A stretch of DNA of 6,769 nucleotides, taken from assembly GCA_964570935.1 (NCBI GenBank), contig CAZMZP010000034.1, forward strand, positions 1 through 6,769, in the 5' to 3' direction. The stretch's first letter is position 1. Every line of letters begins with the position of its first letter. This document shows, piece by piece, positions 1 to 5,302 of the stretch. The notes below the pieces were generated by a model. The model ran no database searches and was not told the DNA's origin. It saw only the letters and a program-made list of their open reading frames with translations. The position numbers and the translations under genes are program-made. Origin of the DNA: JAFGJU01 sp964570935 (lineage in GTDB: Bacteria; Eisenbacteria; RBG-16-71-46; JAFGJU01).

Positions 1-89
1 ATCTTCTTTCATTGGAGCGATACCGAAATACTGCGATTGTGAAGCCACGTACTTTCTGGGAATTGTTGCGGGCGAAGAAGACGAAGTGA
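1..89 (+). CDS. C-terminal tail of a putative PIN-domain toxin (partial)
   Basis: The third plus-strand frame is open from the window edge to a TGA at 87-89. It encodes 28 visible residues beginning LLSLERYRNTAIVKPRTF and ending in a basic tail. The pattern 'LLSL..Y....IV.P..F.ELL' matches what I know of the C-terminus of COG1569-type PIN toxins, where a last acidic-rich stretch is followed by an IV-P-R-x-F-L strand and helix. Such proteins are Mg-dependent RNases, usually paired with a small antitoxin gene, which would lie outside this window. The stretch is about 47% GC, well below the neighbouring genes, which fits an acquired accessory module. It runs convergently to the DUF4390 gene with 33 bp between the two stops. 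Only the tail is visible, no catalytic residue can be checked, and other frames here are also open, so the call is tentative. Confidence 0.5.
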   Translation, partial: LLSLERYRNTAIVKPRTFWELLRAKKTK

Positions 90-122
90 GCGCTGTTTCA
101 GATGCCTGGGCGGGGCGCTCCG

Positions 123-830
123 CTATTTCCCATTCCCGAGAATAACCTTCCCGCCTTCAACCCCGAAGAACCCGCTTCGCCCGCTGGCAGCCTGGTCTCC
201 GAGGCCCGACAGTCCCACGACTACATCGAAAAGGTAGCCGGGAATGGCCCGAATGCCTCCTCCGTCATTGCCGGTGCCGTCGTTCAGCCAAGTCTCGACG
301 TCGTTGACGTCCTCGGCGGAGAGCGGCTTGAGTGTGGCTCTTATGAGGACGTAGTAAGTCGCCGCAGCGTCGAGTAACGCCAGGTCGGCGACCCTGCCGG
401 TCACGTGGAAGCACAGGGAGTGCTCGATGTGCTCGACGTCGAACACCGCCTGGCTGCTGCCTTCCTTCGTCACCACGCGGAAGCCGTCCTCCCAGGGGTC
501 GTACACGACCCGGTAGGAGAGTCTGTTGACTGCGACGAGCTTGTCGAACCAGGCGCCTCTCTTCTTCCAGAGTTGTATTTCGTACTCAAGTGTGGCGGGC
601 AGGCCACGGCTGAGTGTTTCCACGATGCGCGGGGAGAACAGGTTCGCGGCCGTGAAAGTGACCGTAAGGAACCCGGCGGACTGTCCGAGTCTCTCAACGC
701 GGAGCAGCGGCTTGGAGGATTGTGATGCGATTGCGTCGGCCGCCGTGGCAGGGACAGGGGCCAGGGCGCAGTCGCAAGTTGCGCCCAGGCTTATCAGGCA
801 AACGATGAGCAGTGTCGGGACTCTCGCCAT
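123..830 (-). CDS. DUF4390 family exported protein
   Basis: This 235-residue protein has an N-terminal signal sequence: a hydrophobic stretch at about residues 6-24, with likely cleavage near the Ala-rich segment at 23-32. No proper lipobox precedes either cysteine at 19 or 21. The mature part matches the DUF4390 pattern. It has a strand after 'LTVTF', then 'LSRGLPATLEYEIQLWKKR' at about 73-91, the 'RLSYRVVYDPWEDGFRVV' strand pair at about 103-120, and a late 'DVETWL' motif near 177-182. The function of the family is not established. In betaproteobacteria these genes typically adjoin ntrY-ntrX, and an NtrYX-like pair is present here too. The ATG at 830 was chosen because it places the signal peptide at the N-terminus. 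The same frame is open further upstream to 1469, but that part is the shadow of the barrel gene. The only ribosome site is a weak AGGA about 14 bases upstream. The gene is 89 bp downstream of the barrel gene and likely cotranscribed with it. Confidence 0.82.
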   Translation of the reverse strand: MARVPTLLIVCLISLGATCDCALAPVPATAADAIASQSSKPLLRVERLGQSAGFLTVTFTAANLFSPRIVETLSRGLPATLEYEIQLWKKRGAWFDKLVAVNRLSYRVVYDPWEDGFRVVTKEGSSQAVFDVEHIEHSLCFHVTGRVADLALLDAAATYYVLIRATLKPLSAEDVNDVETWLNDGTGNDGGGIRAIPGYLFDVVVGLSGLGDQAASGRSGFFGVEGGKVILGNGK

Positions 831-919
831 CGTCGGTGGTCGTCCTCGCTCCGGTAGTAGTGACCGCGGAACGGTGCTCGCGGGATCGCGCCGCGGTCGG
901 CCCGTCGAAGCCATTCCGG

Positions 920-2305
920 CTAGAACGGCCTTTGAAGCCTCAGTATCCAGACCGGGTCGGAATCCTCGTCCCTGGGGTCCTTGGCCACGCACAGCCGGAA
1001 GCCTTCCTCGTTCCCAAGCCCAATCCCGACGTCGAACTCCATTCTCTGGTCTTTCAGCCGGTCCCAATCGTACCAGGCCTTTCCAGCGTCCACAAAAACG
1101 ACGAACTGCCCCCACTTGGCGATGTCGAAGAGATACTCGACGTTCGCCAGAAGAAGCTGGTCGCCCCTGAACTCCTTGTACGAGAGCGCGTTCAGGGTGC
1201 CGAGGCCGCCGGCGTAGAACTCCCTCTGGAAGGGCAGGGTGCCCGACACGGTTGAGCCGGCCGTGAGCCGCACGTTCAAGTACTGCCCCGGGCCCATGAA
1301 CATGTACGTACGCAGGTCTGCCGCGAGACGCGTGTACTGGGTGTCGCTCACGTCCTCCGCGTCCTTGTTCTCGCCCCTTTCGTAGTACAGCCGGTAGCGC
1401 TGCGTTCCGGGCTCGTATCCGTCGCCGTCGCGGGAATCGAACTCGTACACGCCGGTCACTGTCGCCCACTTGCCCTCGTCCACGGCCGGGTTCTCCCTGA
1501 ACTCCCGAGAGTGCCTGTGGAAAAGCCCCTTGGACTTGGTCTCGAGCGACTTGTGGGTGTCCTCGGCGTACTGGAGTGTCACGGTGTTGTCACCCCAGAA
1601 TTTCTGCTTCACGAACACGAGTCCGCCCTCGCGCTCGAAGTAGTCCCTGTAGTCGTGCTTCAGACACAGCGCGGTGATGCTGTTCTCAATCACGCCCGAG
1701 ATGTCGCCGTCGTACGTGTCGGTGACAAGGTACAGGGCTGCTCCGAACGAGAAGAACTCCGGCCTGAAGAGCGGCTGCTCGAACTTGAACCTGTACCGCC
1801 AGTGCTCGCCGTCAAAGGCGTAGCCCTCCATGAGCTGGACTGACGGGTAGAGCGTGCTGTCGCCCTTGAACTCCTGGTGACAGAAGATCGAGAGGCCGTC
1901 CACCCTGTCGAACGAACCCGAAAGGCCGAACCCGAACTCCGGGTGCTCCTTCGGCTTCGCCATCACAAAAGGCTTCATGGTGTCGCCGAAGCGCATCTCG
2001 ATGTCGGGGCCCTCCTCCAGGGTGATGTCCTTCTCGAAATGGAATCGCCTCTCGGCCTGCTCCTCTTCCGGCGCTATCAGGTCCGGAATGTAGAGCGTGT
2101 CGACTTCGGGACCCGGCGGCGCGGGAGGAGCGGGCACCGGGGAAGCCGGCTTGGCGGTCGCGGCCGCTTCCGCGGGCGGCTTCTGCGCTGCCGGCGCGGG
2201 GCCCGCCTTCGGCGCGGCCAGACACGGGGTCGCGATCATGACCGCGAGCGCGATGCAGATGAAGACGGCACGCGCGGGGACGATGGGGGGGAACGCACTT
2301 CTCAT
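920..2305 (-). CDS. Omp85/BamA-like outer-membrane beta-barrel protein
   Basis: The protein has 461 residues. A signal peptide occupies about 1-30 (hydrophobic core 12-25, cleavage near TPCLA/AP). A Pro/Ala-rich linker follows at 31-67, then a short acidic region, then a barrel from about residue 120 to the end. Barrel evidence: alternating aromatic and polar strands throughout; an early 'FDRVDGLSI' motif (132-140) like the N-R-V-x-G-L strand seen in many surface-antigen barrels; and a typical C-terminal block with 'FYAGGLGTLNALSYKEFRGD' at 363-382, 'NVEYLFDI' at 388-395, 'FVVFVDAGKAW' at 401-411 and a final phenylalanine as expected of a BAM-recognised beta signal. No POTRA repeats are visible, so it is unlikely to be BamA itself; a lone 16-strand-type Omp85 barrel or a related transporter is more likely. 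Its substrate is unknown. The ATG at 2305 has a strong AAGGAG five bases upstream, which rules out the longer frame to 2407. The gene lies 195 bp after the response regulator. Confidence 0.8.
   Translation of the reverse strand: MRSAFPPIVPARAVFICIALAVMIATPCLAAPKAGPAPAAQKPPAEAAATAKPASPVPAPPAPPGPEVDTLYIPDLIAPEEEQAERRFHFEKDITLEEGPDIEMRFGDTMKPFVMAKPKEHPEFGFGLSGSFDRVDGLSIFCHQEFKGDSTLYPSVQLMEGYAFDGEHWRYRFKFEQPLFRPEFFSFGAALYLVTDTYDGDISGVIENSITALCLKHDYRDYFEREGGLVFVKQKFWGDNTVTLQYAEDTHKSLETKSKGLFHRHSREFRENPAVDEGKWATVTGVYEFDSRDGDGYEPGTQRYRLYYERGENKDAEDVSDTQYTRLAADLRTYMFMGPGQYLNVRLTAGSTVSGTLPFQREFYAGGLGTLNALSYKEFRGDQLLLANVEYLFDIAKWGQFVVFVDAGKAWYDWDRLKDQRMEFDVGIGLGNEEGFRLCVAKDPRDEDSDPVWILRLQRPF
2105..2215 (-). 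other. Pro/Ala-rich linker of the barrel protein
   Basis: Residues 31-67 of the barrel protein consist almost only of Pro, Ala, Lys and Gly. They directly follow the signal peptide. The segment is probably disordered and periplasmic, where POTRA domains would sit in a classical Omp85 protein. It could span the peptidoglycan or simply be spacer. Confidence 0.6.
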
Positions 2306-2310
2306 GTCCT

Positions 2311-2316
2311 CTCCTT
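2311..2316 (-). promoter_or_regulatory. Shine-Dalgarno of the barrel gene
   Basis: AAGGAG lies five bases before the ATG at 2305. It is the clearest ribosome site in the window and decides the start of the barrel protein in favour of the form that begins directly with a signal peptide. Confidence 0.8.
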
Positions 2317-2317
2317 C

Positions 2318-2346
2318 TCGCGAATCCTTCCCTCGACGGTTCGCGA
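2318..2346 (-). repeat. Inverted repeat next to the barrel ribosome site
   Basis: TCGCGAA at 2318-2324 and TTCGCGA at 2340-2346 form a perfect 7-bp inverted repeat with a 15-nt spacer. In the mRNA the stem would end one base before the AAGGAG of the barrel gene. As DNA, the two arm centres are 22 bp apart, about two helical turns, as expected for a dimeric operator. It could therefore be an operator or a translation-controlling hairpin; nothing in the window decides between them. Confidence 0.4.
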
Positions 2347-2440
2347 TCTGGACAGACCCGAGCCGCAGAATCTGTCTGGCCTTTCTTCTCGGGACAGGGG
2401 CCAGCAATGGTGGCTGTTCTTTGCTTGACGCTCGTTCGTA

Positions 2441-2488
2441 CTGCGCGGCAGCCGGCGGCGCGCACGTCCTGGCGCGCTCTGGCCGCAG
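2441..2488 (-). other. GC-rich hairpin after the response-regulator stop
   Basis: Just downstream of the regulator stop, GCGCGC at 2472-2477 and GCGCGC at 2458-2463 can pair around an 8-nt loop. An outer stem CTGCG/CGCAG (2484-2488 with 2441-2445) encloses this. No run of T follows, so it is not a standard intrinsic terminator. It may be a weak attenuator or an mRNA 3'-end stabiliser between the regulator and barrel genes. GC-rich DNA also makes such stems by chance. Confidence 0.25.
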
Positions 2489-2500
2489 CCTGCGCCGCTG

Positions 2501-3970
2501 CTATTCTTCCAGAATCTTCTTCTCGATTCCGAGCTTCTTCATCTTCTTGTGCAGGGTCACTCTGTCTATTCCGAGTCTCCTGGCCGCTTCGGTCACATTC
2601 CACGAAGTCTGTGAAAGGGCCCGCCGTATCGCCACGCGCTCGGCTGCGTCAAGGGAGCTTTTGAGGTTGTCCGCGCCCGCGTCCCCGCCAGCCATCCCCG
2701 GTATCCGAACCGGGGGTGCCCCGGTACCTCGAGTCAGGCCAGCAACTTCCGTGCCTGATGATGCGTCAGTCCCCGCCAGGTCGGGGCAGATCGTCAGCAG
2801 CTCTTCTCCCGACACGGCGGCCGAGTCGCTCATGATGACGACTCTCTCCATCATGTTCTTGAGCTGCCGCACGTTTCCCGGCCAGCGGTAGCGCCGCAGC
2901 GCCTCCAGCGCCTCCTCGGACAGTGTCTTCTCGTCCTTCGCGTTGTCGAGCGAGAAGTGCCTCAGGAAGTGAGCCGCCAGAAGAGCGATGTCTTCGCCCC
3001 TCTCCCTGAGCGGAGGCACTTCCAGAGACAGCACGTTCAGCCGATGGTAAAGGTCCTCGCGGAACGCGCCCTTTTCGATCTCCAGCTTCAAGTTGCGGTT
3101 CGTGGCCGCTACTATTCTTACGTCAAAACGTATGGTCTTTGTTCCACCCACTCTCTCGAATTCGCTGAATTCCGCGGCCCTCAGGAACTTGGCCTGCGCC
3201 TCGAGCGACATGTCCGCCACTTCGTCCATGAAGAGCGTGCCGCCGTCGGCCAGCTCGAGCTTGCCCTTCTTGGCCTGCGCGGCGCCGGTGAAGGCGCCCT
3301 TCTCGTGCCCGAAAAGCTCGCTCTCGACCAGGTCCCTTGGGATGGCGGCGCAGTTGATCTTCACAAACGGGAAGTCGCGGAGCGCCCCCTGCTCGTGGAT
3401 GGCGCGCGCCACGAGCTCTTTGCCGGTGCCGTTCTCGCCCAGGATGAGCACCTTGGCGTCGGACGCGGCCACCTTGCGGACTTCCTGCCGGAGCTTCTCC
3501 ATGACCGGGCTCCGGCCGACCATCGTGAAGTCCTCGCGCTCGGCCCTCAGCAGCTCGTCGCGATGCGTTCTGATCCTGGCCGCGTCCAGAGCGTTCCTGA
3601 TTGAGACGAGAAGCCGCTCGGGCGAGAGTGGTTTCTCGAAAAAGTCGTACGCGCCCAGTTTGACGGCGCTGAAGGCGTTCTCGTAGCTGCCCTGGCCGGT
3701 CATGACTATGGCCGGAAGGTCGGGGAACTCGGGCCTCACCGTCTTCAGAAACTCGAGCCCGGTCATGCCGGGGAGATAGACGTCCAACACGGCCAGGTTC
3801 ACCTGGTTTTCCTTGAGGGACTTGATTGCCTCTTCGGCCGAGGACGCCGTGAGCACCGAGAAGCCTTCGTCTTCCAGCATGCCCTTGAGCGAGCGCAGGA
3901 TTTCGGGCTCGTCGTCGACCACGAGGATCACGCTCTTTCTTTTCGGGGGGGCTTGTTCCACGAAGTTCAC
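2501..3970 (-). CDS. NtrX/NtrC-type sigma54-dependent response regulator
   Basis: This complete 489-residue regulator has three domains. The receiver domain (about 13-130) has acidic residues D19/D20, phospho-acceptor D63 in 'VLDVYLPG', T91 and K113 in 'FEKP'. The AAA+ domain (about 150-385) has Walker A GENGTGKE (178-185), the sigma54-contacting GAFTGA loop (225-230), Walker B TLFMDE (245-250), arginine-finger candidates in 'FREDLYHRLN' (303-312) and sensor II 'WPGNVRQLKN' (363-372). A Fis-type HTH follows (about 440-485, 'NVTEAARRLGIDRVTLHKKM'). It would bind enhancer DNA and open sigma54-RNA polymerase promoters when phosphorylated, presumably by the kinase two genes upstream. Two oddities stand out: the segment before 'EFERVGG' reads AAEFS where family members usually have a VLQ-type sequence, and a 35-residue linker (400-435) contains a palindrome. 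The start is GTG, with AGGA about 12 bases upstream. A second GTG at 3961 with AAGGTG six bases upstream is an alternative start. The precise NtrX versus AtoC-like assignment is uncertain. Confidence 0.93.
   Translation of the reverse strand: MNFVEQAPPKRKSVILVVDDEPEILRSLKGMLEDEGFSVLTASSAEEAIKSLKENQVNLAVLDVYLPGMTGLEFLKTVRPEFPDLPAIVMTGQGSYENAFSAVKLGAYDFFEKPLSPERLLVSIRNALDAARIRTHRDELLRAEREDFTMVGRSPVMEKLRQEVRKVAASDAKVLILGENGTGKELVARAIHEQGALRDFPFVKINCAAIPRDLVESELFGHEKGAFTGAAQAKKGKLELADGGTLFMDEVADMSLEAQAKFLRAAEFSEFERVGGTKTIRFDVRIVAATNRNLKLEIEKGAFREDLYHRLNVLSLEVPPLRERGEDIALLAAHFLRHFSLDNAKDEKTLSEEALEALRRYRWPGNVRQLKNMMERVVIMSDSAAVSGEELLTICPDLAGTDASSGTEVAGLTRGTGAPPVRIPGMAGGDAGADNLKSSLDAAERVAIRRALSQTSWNVTEAARRLGIDRVTLHKKMKKLGIEKKILEE
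2696..2725. repeat. Nested palindrome inside the regulator linker
   Basis: CCCCGGT (2696-2702), ACCGGGG (2709-2715) and CCCCGGT again (2719-2725) occur within 30 bp. The middle arm can pair with either neighbour, with loops of 6 and 3 nt. The segment is coding and in frame in the linker between the AAA+ and HTH domains, where it gives the peptide TRGTGAPPVRIPG. It looks like a small palindromic element tolerated in a disordered linker. Confidence 0.5.
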
Positions 3971-4063
3971 CTTGGACCGCTGTTCCTGGTCACGCCTCTG
4001 GGTCTGCGCGGGGCGCCGGCCCGGAATGCGAGCTCGGCCCGCCGGCCGCGCCTCCGCCGTCTA

Positions 4064-4093
4064 TTGATAGCAAAAACACGGACTCGAAATCAA
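4064..4093 (-). promoter_or_regulatory. Possible sigma70-type promoter of the regulator gene
   Basis: On the minus strand, TTGATT (4093-4088) is followed after 18 bp by TATCAA (4069-4064). Each matches the -35 or -10 consensus at 4 of 6 positions. They sit in the only AT-rich patch of the 246-bp gap before the response regulator. Transcription would begin near 4057, leaving a leader of about 87 nt. Two long direct repeats lie just upstream. The matches are modest, and the housekeeping sigma factor of an unknown lineage may prefer other sequences. Confidence 0.35.
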
Positions 4094-4117
4094 GGCAGAA
4101 AGGGGGAGAGAGCCTGA

Positions 4118-4206
4118 GAGGGCCGGGTGGAATCGTATACGCCGGGGAAAGCCTGGGGACATCGCTGAGGGCCGGGTGGAATCGTGTACTCCGGGGAGGG
4201 CCTGGG
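4118..4206. repeat. Pair of 40-bp direct repeats upstream of the regulator
   Basis: Copies at 4118-4157 and 4167-4206 are identical at 36 of 40 positions and are offset by 49 bp. Each contains GGCCGGGTGGAATCGT followed by a GTRTAC core and CCGGGGA. The left copy holds a perfect CGTATACG palindrome. They fill the non-coding gap between the exported unknown gene and the regulator, at about 60 to 150 bp before the suggested transcription start. Paired regulator-binding sites or a simple tandem duplication would both fit. Confidence 0.75.
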
Positions 4207-4216
4207 AAAGGGACGG

Positions 4217-5302
4217 TCACTGAGCCGAATTCGAGAGCTTGACGGGTTCCTTGGAGTCCTCGTCCGACCTGTTTATGATCCTGTCGGACGCGAACTCGTC
4301 GCACACTCTGCGCAGGTAGACAGTCTGGACCTCGGGGTAGGCCAGCAGGATGAGGTTCGCGAGCGACAGGTTCTCGCGCTCCATGAGCCACACCACGCCC
4401 GGTTCCGTGCATCTCGACAGCGAAGCCCGTCCGTCTGTTCCGCCGCCGGGCGCGGGCGGGCTCCCGCCGTTGCCGGTCGCACTGGCACTGCCACCCCCGC
4501 CGTCGCCGCCGTTGTGGCTCTTGCCGTTGGCGTTGGTCGCGGTGGCGTATTCAACGTAGGCAAGCGGGCCTTCCATCTCTAGGCCGACCACTCTCTCCAA
4601 GAGCCCGGTTTGGCCGTTGTCCGTGACAGCGAGCTTCGGGAAGACCTTCATCATGATCTCGGGCTCAATCCTCTGGCGCAGGGACCTGGTTATCGCCAGA
4701 GACGTGAGGTTGAGCGCCTCCCTCAGGAGCGCCGGCCCGTCCCGCCAGTCGTTGACGCCCTGAGACAGGTAGAAGACCTTCATCTTGTGGTTCTGGCCGA
4801 GCAGGACCGACCAATCGCTCTCATCGAGGAATCGCACGTCCTCCATGCTGCCGCGCCAGAGCGTGGGGCAGAGCCAGATCTTGAAGAACGGATGGTACTC
4901 GAAACCGTTGGGATGATAGGCAGTGATCGAAGGGTTCTCAATCCTAATAAGGATTCCTTCAGCGGAGCCCGTCCACCTGCGAGGCGTTTGCCTGTGCTGT
5001 ATTCCCGACACCTCCCAGGACTCGGGCAGGATCTTTTGCAGCCGGACCATTATGTCGGGAAGCCTTATCGAGTTCTCCCAGGAGTCGCCGTTGTCGTCCC
5101 GCGCCGGGGCTGGCGGAACGCTGTCCGCGCTCGCGCTGTGTGCGCCTGCTTCGCGCGCACCGACGGGACCAAGACCGGCCAGGCACGGTGACGCGCCGAG
5201 GCCCGTCAAGACCACAAGCCCCGTGCAGCAGACGCACGTCGCTCGCCGCGCGTGGACGGCGAAGATTCCGAACCAGTTGACGCTCGACCCGACGATGCTC
5301 AT
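4217..5302 (-). CDS. Exported protein of unknown family
   Basis: I do not recognise a family in this 361-residue protein. A hydrophobic core at about 22-38, preceded by 'HARRA' and followed by 'SPCLA/GL', suggests a signal peptide with a long n-region. No valid lipobox is seen. After a variable Ala/Pro/Ser stretch (45-72) comes a folded-looking part (about 75-252) rich in Trp and aromatic residues, for example 'FEYHPFFKIWLCP' (134-146) and 'HKMKVFYLSQGVNDWRDGP'. A Gly/Asn/Ser-rich insert lies at about 255-295, and a second conserved-looking part at 300-340 contains 'YPEVQTVYLRRVCDEF'. The ATG at 5302 shares its A with the TGA of the kinase gene (TGATG), a typical arrangement for translational coupling. 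It therefore probably belongs to the kinase operon and may act as a periplasmic partner of its sensor domain; that role is inferred only from position. Coding is supported by length and by the precise junction. Confidence 0.72.
   Translation of the reverse strand: MSIVGSSVNWFGIFAVHARRATCVCCTGLVVLTGLGASPCLAGLGPVGAREAGAHSASADSVPPAPARDDNGDSWENSIRLPDIMVRLQKILPESWEVSGIQHRQTPRRWTGSAEGILIRIENPSITAYHPNGFEYHPFFKIWLCPTLWRGSMEDVRFLDESDWSVLLGQNHKMKVFYLSQGVNDWRDGPALLREALNLTSLAITRSLRQRIEPEIMMKVFPKLAVTDNGQTGLLERVVGLEMEGPLAYVEYATATNANGKSHNGGDGGGGSASATGNGGSPPAPGGGTDGRASLSRCTEPGVVWLMERENLSLANLILLAYPEVQTVYLRRVCDEFASDRIINRSDEDSKEPVKLSNSAQ
4418..4540 (-). other. Gly/Ser-rich insert in the exported unknown protein
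   Basis: Residues about 255-295 are mostly Gly, Ser, Asn, Ala and Pro, with a run containing GGDGGGGSASATGNGGS. The segment separates two ordinary-composition parts of the protein and is probably a flexible linker or surface loop. Confidence 0.6.

Noticed and set aside
1..12. Start of a minus-strand gene at the ATG at 10-12
   Set aside because: Only four codons are visible and no ribosome site precedes it. The plus-strand toxin-like frame explains the stretch better.
88..120. Bidirectional terminator between the convergent stops
   Set aside because: GAGCGC and GCGCTC can pair, but the loop is 21 nt and no T run follows on either strand.
831..1469. Long upstream extension of the DUF4390 frame
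   Set aside because: It is Arg-rich, overlaps the well-supported barrel gene and would bury the signal peptide. It is a high-GC shadow frame.
2306..2407. N-terminal extension of the barrel frame up to 2407
   Set aside because: The extension is basic and signal-less, whereas the ATG at 2305 has a strong ribosome site and starts a signal peptide.
2681..2779. 11-bp direct repeats GTCCCCGCCAG flanking the linker palindrome as a target-site duplication
   Set aside because: The copies are 88 bp apart, which is not a multiple of three, so a simple insertion with this duplication would have shifted the reading frame. Chance or later changes are more likely.
1877..2891. Long plus-strand frames opposite the barrel and regulator genes
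   Set aside because: They mirror the codon bias of recognised minus-strand genes and contain no domain that I can see.
4066..4086. Sigma54-type -24/-12 promoter ending in TTTTTGCT on the minus strand
   Set aside because: The -12 part is good, but 12 bp upstream there is GT instead of the near-invariant GG, so the match fails.
3990..4412. Minus-strand frame of 140 codons covering the gap before the regulator
   Set aside because: It starts inside the exported unknown gene in another frame, runs through the direct repeats and has a composition typical of antisense or shadow translation.
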